A stretch of 64,000 bases of DNA, from the NCBI GenBank assembly GCA_020543525.1, contig JAHYIO010000009.1, positions 1 to 64,000 of the forward strand. Direction: 5' to 3'. Below are positions 23,595 to 34,386 of the stretch, piece by piece (position 1 is the stretch's first letter; every line of letters begins with the position of its first letter). Both the position numbers and the translations under genes were made by a program. The notes below the pieces were generated by a model that was not told the DNA's origin, ran no database searches, and saw nothing but the letters and a program-made list of their open reading frames with translations. Source of the DNA: Coriolopsis trogii. Taxonomy: Eukaryota > Basidiomycota > Agaricomycetes > Polyporales > Polyporaceae.

Positions 23595-26500
23595 ATGGCC
23601 TCCTGGACACCACAACAAGCCGGCCTTCAGGAAATCTTACAAACCATCCATGAATCCACCGACACTCACAATGCCTCCGTGCAGCGGAATATCACTCACG
23701 TATGTCCTCATCGTGTCTCATTCATAACTCTACGCCCCTTCATAACAATCTCATTATCCAGAAACTGAACAATTTCACGCGTGCGCCCGACTACATTGCC
23801 TATTTGGCCTACATCCTCTCGGCAATGCCGCAAGAGGACGATCGGATTCGCACAATAGCGGGGTATCTCCTCAAGAACAATGCTCGCCTTGTCCTCCGCG
23901 CCGCACCGGATGTCACAGCGTTTGTCAAGTCTGCCGTCCTGACTGCCTTCAATGATCCTGCGATCATGATACGAAATGCAGCTGCTCAGGACATCATCGC
24001 GTTCCTTGGCATCTTGGAGCCAAAGAACTGGCCGGAATGTTTACAGCAGCTGGTGCATATGCTGGACGCCCCGAACGCAGATCAACAAGAGGTATGTACC
24101 CCCTTCAGATTCAATCATTCCATATGCTTGTCCTCTACCTCGTATCATGTCTGTCACATTTCGTGACATGTGCTTTCCCCTTCCCCCCTCCCTGGACATC
24201 AGACAAACGCGCAATTTGCGGAGCAACGTCCTCCTCATGACTCGAAAATATGCCTCACATGTGGCGTTCCTGTGTGTACTGAGATTTCCACTGATAATGT
24301 ATGGGAGACATCCCACGCCTGCCGGTTCTCCACGATTTGAAGCCGTACGGTGCCTTTGAGCCGAATACGGCTGACTATGGCCTCTCCAGTATACCTCTGC
24401 AGATATTGGATGGTCGACGACAAGTGCTGACCATCTCTCTTCTTACAGTCTGCATTCAACGTCCTGGAAAAAGCATGTGAGGATTACCCCCGAAAGCTCG
24501 ACGTCGAGATCAATGGCATGATGTCATTAGATTACATGATCCCCAAGTTCATCGTCCTCTCTGAGCATCCACATCCACGGATGCGTGCACACGCGATCGC
24601 CTGCCTTTCGTACGTCGTGCCCATCGGCTGCCACGCCCCTTCTACGCACATCGACACGTTGATCGTGTGCCTCTCCAAGCGTGCATCCGATGAGGATCTG
24701 TCGGTGCGGCGGCACGTATGCCAGGCTCTCGTGCTGCTCCTCGCATCGCGCCCGGACAAGCTCATGCCCGAGATGACGAACGTAGCGGAGTACATGCTTT
24801 ACTCGACGAAGGACAAGAATGAGAACGTCGCTCTCGAGGCCTGCAAGTTCTGGCTCACCTTCGCCGAGGGCCCCGACCTTGCCCCTTACCTCCACCCACT
24901 ACTCGCAAAGGTCGCTCCCGTTTTGCTGGATTGCATGATCTACAGCGAAGACGACCTGCTTTGGCTGCAGGGCGACGAGGAGGATGCAGCTGTGCCTGAT
25001 AAGGAGAGCGATATCAAGCCGCGCCACTATGGTGGCAAGTCGCATGGCCTCGAACACGAGGCCAATGGTGAAGACGATGGCTCAGGAAAGCATGTTGGAG
25101 GTTATGGGGAGGAGCTGGACGAGGGCGAAGATGACGACTACGATGAGTTGGATGACGATGAATTCGCCGAGGAAATGTCGACGGAGTGGAACTTGCGCAA
25201 GTGTGCAGCCGCAGCGCTCGACGTCCTAGCCGTGCGGTTTGGCGTGGACCTTCTCAATGTGCTTTTGGAGCCCTTGAAAGCGAAGCTTTGGAGTGAGGAC
25301 TGGCTCCAAAGGGAGAGCGGCATTCTTGCGCTCGGTGCGTTGGCTGAAGGTACGCATTATCCGACATGTATCGAGGGCGAACGTGCGGCTGACATCGCGT
25401 CCAGGTTGTATCGATGCTGTTGAGCCTCACCTCCCAACGCTTGTCCCTTACCTGATCAACACCCTTAACGATCCCAAGGTGCGTGGTGAACGTTGCGCGA
25501 CCCCATTCCGTTGCGCTCAATGACCCACCAATGTAGCCATTGGTCCGATCTATCACATGTTGGACTCTTGGAAGGTATGCGAGTTGGTGCACGCAACCGA
25601 TTTCAGAAGAGCACAAGAACCAGTTCTTCGTGCCTACGTTGGAAGGCGTGAGCACAGTTCCGCAGGACATCTTCTTAGCTCTTGGCACTGACTTTCGCAT
25701 ATTAGCTACTTCGCATGGTTCTGGACAACAACAAGCGTGTCCAGGAAGCAGGGTGCAGTGCATTCGCGACTCTCGAAAAGGATGCGGGTCCGGAGCTCGC
25801 ACCTTACCTTGAGCCGGTCCTTCGCAACCTCGTGTTCGCGTTCGACAAATACCAGCACAATAACATGCTCATCCTCTACGATGCCGTTGGGACGCTTGCA
25901 GATGCTGTCGGATCGGCACTGCAAAACCCCACATATGTTGATATTCTCATGCCACCATTGCTGAAGCGATGGACCAAGCTGCAGGACGACGATGACGATC
26001 TCGTCCCTCTGCTCGAGGTACATCCTGCCGTTTGTCGCTAGTGTCAGTCTTGACTGACATCATGGGCAGTGTCTCGCTTCTGTGACGATCGCGATCGGTC
26101 CCGCCTTCCTACCTTATGCAGGGCCGATCTTCGAACGATGTCAGCTAATCGTGCATCAGTTGCTATTGCAGTACCAGGCGTACCAGCAGCATCCTGAGAT
26201 GGACGAGCCTGACCGCTCATTCCTAGTCGTAGCTCTCGATCTGCTATCAGGGCTCATGCAGGGATTGGGGATGGCGCTCGAGCCGCACATTACTCGCAGC
26301 CGGCCCAACCTCCTCTCCCTCCTCACCGTCTGCCTCAAGCATCCTCATGCTGCCGTACGCCAGTCAGGGTACGCCCTCGTGGGCGACATGGCCATGAACT
26401 GCTTCCCTCTTTTGAGACCACACGTCCCGGCCGTCATGCAGGAGCTGATTCTCCAGCTGGACCCCGAGCCGAAAATGGAGTTCATCAGCGCCTGCAACAA

Positions 26501-27142
26501 TGCAGCATGGGCCGTCGGCGAGATCGCGCTGCGGTTTGGGCGAAGTAAGTTGAGTCTCGTACTATGGTGTTGTTTTGAGTGCAGCTGACACATCCTCGTC
26601 GTCCGTCAGACGACGCTGAATTCCAGACATGGGTACACCCCCTCATCTCCCGCCTAATCCCCATTCTGCTCCATCCGAAGGCCCCGAGGAGCTTGCATGA
26701 CAACGCGGCGGTGTCGATCGGACGTATCGGGCTCATGCACCCTGGGATCGTCGCACCCCTCCTGCCCGAGTTCGCACAGGCGTGGTGCCAGGCTTTGTAC
26801 GAAATTCGCGACAACGAGGAGAAGGACTCGGCGTTCCGCGGGCTTTGCACGCTCGTGCAGATGAACCCTGCGGGGATCACGAAGGTGAGTGGCAGTGACG
26901 TGATGTTCGTGGGAGCGCATGTGTTGACGGTCGGCTTCCTCTGCCCATTTCCGCGCCCGCAGAGTCTGCTGTGGTTCTGCAACGCCATCATTCGCTGGAA
27001 CCAGCCGTCGCCAGAGCTGAACAGCATGTTCCAGCAGCTCCTGACAGGCTTCAAGCAGCACGACGCGGTCGGCTGGGCTGCCCAGGTCTCGAGCTTCCCA
27101 CCCGTCATCCAGGAGCGTCTCGCGACCCGCTACGGTGTATAA
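23595..27142 (+). CDS. KAP104: Transportin (karyopherin beta-2, Kap104)
   Basis: Nine exons are in consistent phase: 23595-23699, 23762-24091, 24449-25349, 25405-25478, 25537-25647, 25706-26017, 26070-26544, 26610-26884 and 26963-27142 (about 920 aa). This is the family size. HEAT-repeat helices run throughout. Landmarks are the N-terminal [30 protein letters not shown], and LWLQGDEED preceding a long acidic loop ([20 protein letters not shown]). After these come [44 protein letters not shown] and the C-terminal [13 protein letters not shown]. The acidic loop couples RanGTP binding to cargo release. Family role: nuclear import of PY-NLS cargoes such as mRNA-binding proteins. Intron 2 (24092-24448) is 357 bp, about six times longer than its neighbours. 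Confidence 0.95.
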
Positions 27143-27827
27143 CGACTCCCTCTGGAAAATGGTGCATGCCTTGTATTTCAGCGAAAGTGGTATCTCTCCG
27201 TCATCCATCCCATCGTCGTCCTATTGACTCCTACCCCGTCTCCTGCCTGTATTACAAGTGTCGCTATGATCGATACGCTCATGGTTTCACATCGTTTCCG
27301 TCCGCTTGCCGTCCGCTTGCTTCTGTACAAGTGTATACAAGCATTTTTCACAATGTTGTCGCACACCCCTTTTTCACCCGCTTTGCATTCCACCACCCCT
27401 CCCCCTACTTCCGTATATCGCCGCGCCTCTCTCTCTCTATGTAGAGGACTATTCAAGTAGTGTAGTATTCAATTTCGCTGGCGCCCTGACTCTCACTTTG
27501 GTGCTTTTCCGCTAGTTCTTTGACTCCCAGAAGCTCAACTTGACTTGCTACGTGTGCGTGACCGACCCTGAACCTCCTTGCCTGTTCCATAAAGCATCCA
27601 GAATCCATCCCAGTAGCGACAGACAAGTTTCCCTCCGTTTTCGTGTGCGACTTCGCCCGCGATCTGCGACCTTCGACCTCCGGTACTTAACGCGAGATGA
27701 TGAGCCGTCGGCGCGGCTGCCCGTGTATAGCCATGTCAGGCTCGATTGCACCCCCTTCGTACGCTCAGTATCTTCGGTTACTGATGATGACATCATGTTC
27801 ACTTTAGACAGTATATAGACCGCGCGC
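27143..27827. other. Intergenic, pyrimidine-rich 3' flank
   Basis: Downstream of the transportin stop, the sequence is C/T-rich (27350-27440). A TATATA at 27812-27817 lies just before the next open block. No gene recognised. Confidence 0.5.
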
Positions 27828-28220
27828 TTGCATGTACATACCCAAGCTTCGTATACGACAGTCCTTACTCTTGCCCTCATCTCTACCCTCGTTCCCTCTT
27901 GCACGCCCGGCGGACTCGCTATTGACCTCGCATTGTCAGTCCCTGCGGCGGGACAGACGCATCACCGCCCTCGAAAGTTCGTCCGTAGGGGCTCGGAAGG
28001 GTACGAAGTACGGCCAATCGATAGGGCGGAGCTTCTGCACTGGTACATGGAGTATCGGACGGCAGAAACGGGGCGGTACCAGCTGTACGTACCTGATCCA
28101 CCAAATGACCCGGATAGCGGTACGGAAGACGAGCGTGTGCCGTTAGCAGAGAAACTGGAGCGATGGCGTGCGTCTATTGAGGCCTCAGGCGTAGAAGACT
28201 TTCGTGCAGTCTCAGAGTGA
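27828..28220 (+). pseudogene. Fragment resembling a DHHC (Pfa4-like) C-terminal tail
   Basis: An open block ends at a TGA (28218-28220). Its last 80 residues read HRPRKFVRRGSEGYEVRP, then GRYQLYVPDPPNDPDSGTED and AEKLERWRASIEASG. The RRGSEGYEV motif with a following acidic Pro-rich tail recalls the C-terminal tail of basidiomycete Pfa4-type palmitoyltransferases, from memory. No DHHC catalytic core or transmembrane helices occur upstream, and this frame has no ATG. It could be the stranded 3' exon of a lost gene or a short gene of its own. Confidence 0.35.
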
Positions 28221-28350
28221 TCTCATTCACGGTACACCAGACATTATACGGTGCTATATTTAAATCATGATATCTTACACACTAAGACACGAGGTATAGG
28301 AGCAAAAAGACCGAGCAGCTAGTAGAAAAGAACACTCAAAGACATAGCAG

Positions 28351-30748
28351 TCAAAAAGCGGCTCTGTCCAAGTACACCTTCCACATCATCTCACCCTTCT
28401 CGCCCACTTTGAGCACGCTTGAACCAAACGGCACCTGCACAGCCCAAGTATTATCCTCCCTGGACGCGATTGACGTGCCGTTGAACAATAGCTCAACCGG
28501 CCCGAGCTGTTGTCTCTGAGGAGCCTTGCCCTTACCAGAGCTTTTCTTGGGAGAAGCGTCAACAAGAGGAGTAGTGGGAGTAGCAGCAGCAACAGCAGCG
28601 ACCGGTCGTCTTCCCGGCCGCTTGCGAGGCCTACCACGACCTCTCTTCTTCTTCTCCTTCTTCTCCTTCTTCTTCTCAGGTACGGGCGCAGCCTCCTCCT
28701 CGTCTTCTCCTTCCTCTTCCTCTTCCTCCTGTCTGCGGGATTCCTCGTCTTCGCTGCTATCTTCATCATCATCGCCCCGCGAGTGGTTGAAGAACGTGAG
28801 GTGGGACACTATCACACCAGCTTCGCCACCCGAAAGCCGCATCGCCCACGTCCTCACGCCAGCCGTGTGGTCCAGGATGAGCCTGCGAGAATGTGGCACC
28901 GTCGTGATCACTGCGTGCTTCAGAGGGTGCGCGTACCGCTTTGCAGGTGGGTGCGATGAAGGACGCGCAACGGCAAGCGTTATAGGGGCAATAACAGGGT
29001 TCTGGTACACGTGGGGGTCGGCATGGAACGGGGAAGGTCTCTTGAGTGCATGCGCAGGGGAGGGTGGCAGTGTCTGAAGAGTTGGGGTTACTATATGCGC
29101 TTGTTTCTGTGCCTGTACGCTGATCGCTGGCGGATTAGGTGTCGGCGCAAGTGCGGACGTACGAATGGTGTTCAAAGACGTCGAAGGTTGTGAAGAGACC
29201 GGCGCTGGGGCGGGTGAAACAGGTAGGAAATGAATAGAAGGAGACTTGACAGCGGTCGGGGGACGAGGTGACGGCCCTGAGGGTTCGGGAGCGTTGTCCT
29301 GCTTGTCAATGGCTTGGTTAGAGGATGTTGCACGATATCCCTGTACCGTAATTGAATTCGACGACGGTAGAGAAGACGCAGACGCAGTGATTGGGGTTGG
29401 AGTAGCGGTAACTCTAGGTACCTTCAACTTGATCTTCGTTGGGCGGTCTCCTGCGGTGGCATAAGCAAGGATTGCGAAAGGCTCCGGCAGGTCTGACATG
29501 AGCTTCCGGAAGTAGTCCTACGCTCTATCAGGCAACAACATGTGCATCATAGCTGAACCCACGTACGCGCAATGTTACCGCATCCTCCCAGATCTGCGTA
29601 TGCTCCTGGTTGAACTCCAACGCATTTGAGAATACAAGTTCTACATCGTTCGCAAAATCGATTGGCTTGGGGTACTCCTTCCGTTTCAACTTTTTCTACC
29701 GAGCGGAGGTCAAAAAATAGGAGAGGTAACGACGAGTAAGTGACTTACGAAGATGTTCTCCAAGCACTGAGGCTTCTTGATGATGGTATAGTACATGGGC
29801 CACTCTTTACGTTTAGGGAGCTCCATGAAGATGGTAGACAGCACGCGACCACTATAACGAAGACGTGAGAAGAGGCGTCGACTCTCGAGGCAATCAGATT
29901 TTGCGCACCTTTCGTCAGTCTTATCCACCAACTTCTGTAGTCTCGTCTTGAGCAGTCGATACGCAGTCGGGGCTTTCTTCTTCTTGGCCTCATCGTCAGA
30001 CCCATCGTCGTCGTGGCCACCTTCCTTGTTGCCTGACATCCGGTCGTACTCTTTAGTAGCTAGTTTCTAAGTAAAGCCGAGAGACGAAGTGAATGGGTGC
30101 CAATCGCAGCGGGGATGTCGAGACGGAGAACGTACATGAAGGAACTTGGCATCCTTGAATATTTGACTCTCCTTCATGTTATACCGTTTCGCATTGCGAA
30201 AGCACGTTTCCAAATCCTGATAAACATCCTTAAGAGACGCATACTGTCTATCTTCGAGCTTGGACGTAATGTCGTCCAGAGCTATTGGGTGTTTAATCTG
30301 GACGTAGTAGTCGGGGTACTGTCGTTTCGACGGAAGCCGCATGAATTGGAACGAGGCGATCTGGCCACTGCGGTCGAGCAAGAGGGCACAGGCAAGAGCG
30401 AGAGCGAGACCATGGTAGTGGGCGGTAAAGAGTGCAATGTATGCGTCAGGTCAACGCGGGAGAGGGTAAGCATGGATAGATCACGCACTCCTTGTTGACC
30501 GCATCCTTCAACGTCTGCCACAGTTTCAGTCCATTCTCCCTAACCGTCTCCCTATCCTCCACCTGCGACTCTGTATTCTCGACCTCGACCGTGTTCTTCA
30601 AGTCTCCGTTCGCGTGAGTGGCCTCGACCTTCTGCTTGCTGTCGGGGCTTGCATTGCTCGTGGCGGGGGCCTCCTTCCGACGTTTGGCACGCGGTGCGTC
30701 GATGTCCACTCCTGCTGCGGCAAAGCTTCTTGCCTCTCGCTTCGACAT
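28351..30748 (-). CDS. RSC4: Rsc4-like tandem bromodomain protein (RSC remodeller)
   Basis: Six minus-strand exons, 30748-30485, 30360-30136, 30066-29909, 29851-29749, 29695-29567 and 29517-28351, give about 681 aa with consistent phases. The first bromodomain holds FMRLPSKRQYPDYYVQIKHPI and ...FRNAKRYNMKESQIFKDA. The second holds FMELPKRKEWPMYYTIIKKP and FSNALEFNQEHTQIWEDA, each with the expected PxYY and Asn. A long Ser/Pro-rich spacer, an acidic run and a Lys-rich run lead to an AT-hook-like GRGRPRKRPGRRP. The C-terminal domain (about LFNGTSIASREDNTWAVQVP to the end) matches the conserved Rsc4 tail. Role by family: acetyl-lysine reading within the RSC chromatin remodelling complex. The first intron (about 124 bp) uses a weak GTGATC donor. 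Confidence 0.9.
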
Positions 30749-31190
30749 CGTACTAGGCTTGTAGCACCGGGAAAGACAGTCTGTTCAGGGTTGTGTTGGC
30801 ACCAGGGACGACAATGCACTAAATATGGCCAGGCTTGTCTTCTCGGAGTCGGACCAGCGGTTGGCTGCAACGACCCCAATCCAGTAAACACAATCACGTG
30901 ACCCCACGCGTCGCACATCCACAGCCACATCAGCAAAACATACATCCCAGTGACCGTATGCGGTCATCTCATAAAACGCATGACAATCTTCGTCGGATTG
31001 CTACGAAGACGGTCAGACGCGTCTTGAACGGTCAGCCCAGCCCGGGAACGGGAGGGGTACGGACGTGAGTGGGCATCTCTCGCGGCGCGTCGCGCGCGCA
31101 AGGTCAGTCTCTAGTGGTGTATGACCACTGACGACCATTGACGATGGTGCGTTCGCCGCGGAATACGGCTGGCACCACAGCTCCGTCTCA
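30749..31190. other. Intergenic
   Basis: Upstream flank of the Rsc4-like gene. Short open frames only; 31080-31095 is a CG-rich run (GCGCGTCGCGCGCG). Plavaka similarity begins to the right. Confidence 0.5.
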
Positions 31191-31992
31191 TTTCCCCTTG
31201 CGAAACGCGTTCCGAGCACAAGACAGAGGACGCGGGGCCCCATTTTACAGTCGACGGCGTGGTTCACCGTCGACTTCTGGATCTCATCAAGTCTGTTGCG
31301 ACCGACCCGCACTCACGCTGGAAAGATTCCTATCATTGGACTGACCATCAACTGTATTGGAACCCCCCACAATCCACCGACTCACGCCAACCGGCAGAGG
31401 CCAGCCGTTCATCCCCCTCACAGGGCAGGTGCCTCCGGAACCCATCCGCGTCTACACGGACGTGTACAACTCGACGCTTTCCTACGCGAGGAGGCCGAGT
31501 TGCGCGCCAAGCCCCGCGACCCCGATGACGACCCGAGCGTGGAGTATTGCATACTCCCGTTGCTCATGTCGTCTGATTCGACACACCTCTCAAGCTTTGG
31601 AACGACGCACCTATGGCTCATCTACTTGTGCTTCGGCAGCCTGTCGAAGTACATCCGTAGCCGTCCGACCGAGTTTGCACCCGAGCATCTCGCTTACATA
31701 CCAGATGTGCGCCCCTTTGTTGAACTCATTTGATCATGACATACTCGCCGTCACAACAGCTACCCGACAATTTCCAGGCCTTCTATACGAAAACATTCGG
31801 CATGCGCGCAACAGAAGAAACAGAGAAGTTCTGTCGGCGAGAACTCTTCCAGCAAATCTGGAACATGTTGCTGAATGCCGACTTCCTCCACGCCGCTTGG
31901 CAGCACGGCATTCTGGTGACCTATGGCGACGGGGTAACGCGACGCCTCTTCCCCAGATTATTTACATATTCAGCCGATTATCCCGAAAAGTA
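31190..31992 (+). mobile_element. Truncated Plavaka-type transposase remnant
   Basis: Three reading frames, used in turn, carry consecutive blocks of the basidiomycete Plavaka transposase (a CACTA-like DNA transposon family). Block one includes IPIIGLTINCIGTPHNPPTHA. Block two includes FIPLTGQVPPEPIRVYTDVY. Block three includes MSSDSTHLSSFGTTHLWLIY, then LYFGSLSKY-type sequence CFGSLSKYIRSRPTEFAPEHLAYIPD, then FCRRELFQQIWNMLL and RRLFPRLFTYSADYPEK. Indels break the frame between blocks. The homology stops at the PEK/GTAAGT junction, so the rest of the protein and the element's 3' end are missing. No terminal inverted repeats found. Inactive. Confidence 0.85.
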
Positions 31993-32577
31993 AGTACTCG
32001 GTCATTTTGAACACCACATGGACTCTTTGCACAACTTCGACTTTCATGGGAACTGCCTGAAGGGTCGCAATGGTTAGGAATGTACGGCTACAGGGAACCG
32101 AACCTCCCATCGGGGGCATCGCCACTAAGGACCATGTCCCATGACACCATAAGCACTCGGGTAATGCTCACGCCTCGTCCTATTCCGAAGGGACGCTAGC
32201 GAGCTCCTCCTGGTCCGAAGTGACGGGATTCGATAGTCCCTGTTTGATGGCCTCGCGGCCGTGTAACACATTCCCGCGCCTCAAGTGAATCGCCTTGCCG
32301 CCGGCGCTACGCCTGAAACAACCGTGGGAGCGCATTAACACGCGGATACACCGTGGGGCGATACCTCGTAATTGGCCATGAGCTGCTTTGCCCAATGCCA
32401 GCTCACACTTCGACTCTGAACAGCGAGGTAAGTACATATCGACAATGAGTACTAATTTACGCTGATTGATTGAGAGCACAGAGGCATCAATACTCCGCGT
32501 GGAACGTTTGAACATCGATGAGTTTCCACTGGTCGACTGTCACGTCTCCCTACCGTTCCTCAGCCTGACATCAAGAC
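31993..32577. other. Intergenic
   Basis: No supported gene. Sequence between the Plavaka remnant and the F-box-like gene; short frames on the minus strand lack motifs. Confidence 0.5.
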
Positions 32578-33873
32578 ATGCCTTCGCACCCCCACCTACC
32601 CGCGGACGTGGTTCATTGTGTCTTTGGCGAGGTCAACAAGACTGATGAAGACTGATGAGTTGAGCAAAAGGCTCTTCAAAAAGTGCTCTCTGGTATGGCA
32701 GCAGTGGTGTGCTGTCGCTCGACCACTACTCTTCTCTGGGATCAAAGTCACGTCCCCACCGATTGACACTCTGGGAAGGTGATTGCAATGATTCCATCGC
32801 CACAGCGGGCGGTGTCGAAGGTCGAAGGCGGCAGAGAGCCCCTCGTCTCTACGGCCTTGAAATTGCCACATTGGACTATCCCGCCTTCCTGTCGGTGCTT
32901 CCGCTTTTCACGGGATTGCATTCTCTACACCTATGGAACATTGCGCTGTGGTGGGAAGAAGGCACTATCCTGGATCCCCCGCCCGCCCTGCCACTCGTCC
33001 GGCTCGTAGTCGACGCCCATCACTATTCCCTCCCTTGTCTTCTGACCAGCTTACAATCAGCGCAACTGGAGAGTTTGCATCTCGAAGAATTTGACTTTAC
33101 GAGCCGTGTGGGTATAGAGTCTCCCCTGGAACAACAATCACAGAATGCCAGATCCTGGCATTGGCACCGTGCACCTTCCAAGTATTTCGAGTACGCACAC
33201 AAGCCTATGGACTTCAGCGCCCTGCAGTATCTCTCCATCAGACCCCCCATGACCATTAATGTCCGATCGCTGTGTGCGTTTTTGCGGACACTGGCAAGAG
33301 CAGGCATCCTGTTTCTCAGGCTGGATCTGCAAACAGATCTCGACTCTCACTCCGACACCATTCCAGGCGAGTATCTGGCTTTTCTAGACCTTGCATCGAC
33401 TAAACGCGAACGTCTTTTCCACGGACAGCCCCGAAATTTCTGAGACTCTCTGGGCTGCGGTCGGAAACGCACTCATTGGCATCAAGAAGCTTCAGGGCGT
33501 CATACTCAAACTTCCCGTGCACTCGCCAGCCGACGTGCGCACAGACGCACTCTTGTATGACCCTGAGCACGACGACTCGAGCCTGGTCGAAATGGCGGCG
33601 CCGCGCACGTTTTCCACGCTCCCGGACATGACCCCCACCCTGACCGCCGTGCTCGCGCACCCTGCCGCACCCTTCCTCCGACTCAACCTCGTGCGCGACA
33701 TGGATCTAGGATACATGACTATATACCATCGTCGTCGGGTGCAGCTCATGGCCCCACGCTTGCTCGAGGACCTGTCCGTGTTGGACGACATCTGCTTCGA
33801 ACATCTCCGGCCCCCACATGAATTCGCTGACGAGAGGCACCTTGATACTGGTCCATGTCGCGACCGGGAATGA
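32578..33873 (+). pseudogene. F-box/LRR-like gene with frameshifts
   Basis: From ATG 32578 the frame begins MPSHPHLPADVVHCVFGEVNK, a typical mushroom F-box-like start, then stops at 32653. A 10-bp direct duplication (GACTGATGAA twice, about 32640-32659) causes the shift. Past it, the expected F-box helix resumes (LFKKCSLVWQQWCAVARPLLF). An intron from a GTGATT donor at 32779 to about 32827 leads to the LRR-like part: YGLEIATLDYPAFLSVLP, LFTGLHSLHLWNIALWW, LQYLSIRPPMTINVRSLCAFL, IPGEYLAFLDLAS. Near 33395-33405 the frame moves by one base into LNANVFSTDSPEISETLWAA, which runs to 33873. The family is a large, fast-evolving mushroom set of probable SCF substrate receptors. Two apparent frameshifts argue for a pseudogene. 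Confidence 0.65.
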
Positions 33874-34085
33874 TCTCCTGCGTGGCGAGAAGATGAGCGC
33901 GCAGGTCCTCGGCTTTCGATCGCGGTGGAGTCGATGCTTGCGCTATGGGCGGTCAGCTGTGAGGGGCCATGCACTCGTCACAAATCAAGGTTCTTCGGGT
34001 ACATCGTGGCGAGCGAAACGTACGTGATCAGTTTGTTACCCCCCACAGGACAAGCACGTAGACTGATGCCCGTGTTAGTAGGATC

Positions 34086-34386
34086 CAACATGTATCCAAA
34101 CGTCCCGATTGACTCTCGTCGACCTTGCGGGCTCCGAACGCAAGAAGCACACTCACCTCTCGCTAAGCGGCCCTGGAAGGAAAGCGAGCGAAGCACACCT
34201 CGAAGTTCTTGAGGGTATGTCTAACCAACTGTGCCATGTTGCGCGTTCTCAGTTGCCAGCTATACAGAGGACGAAGAGATGGACGACGGAGAAGAGACCA
34301 GTGTGGAAGACGACGAGCCAATCAACCCACTGGTCAACGCACTCTTCGACGAGGTCGAAGAGCTTCGTATGCAGCTCTACCTTCCG
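34086..34386 (+). pseudogene. Kinesin motor fragment joined to an acidic exon
   Basis: Residues LTLVDLAGSERKKHTHL (34106-34156) match the switch II region of the kinesin motor domain (LVDLAGSE). The P-loop, switch I and neck are absent around it. A good intron (GTATGT at 34215, branch-like CTAAC, acceptor at 34252) joins this to an acidic exon reading SYTEDEEMDDGEETSVEDDE and PLVNALFDEVEELRMQLYLP. That frame runs straight into the left edge of segmental duplication copy B at about 34387. So the fragment is cut on both sides, and its right end coincides with the duplicated segment's boundary. Confidence 0.6.

Noticed and set aside
28510..29077. Serine/leucine-rich plus-strand frames
   Set aside because: Antisense shadows of the acidic and lysine-rich runs in the Rsc4-like gene.
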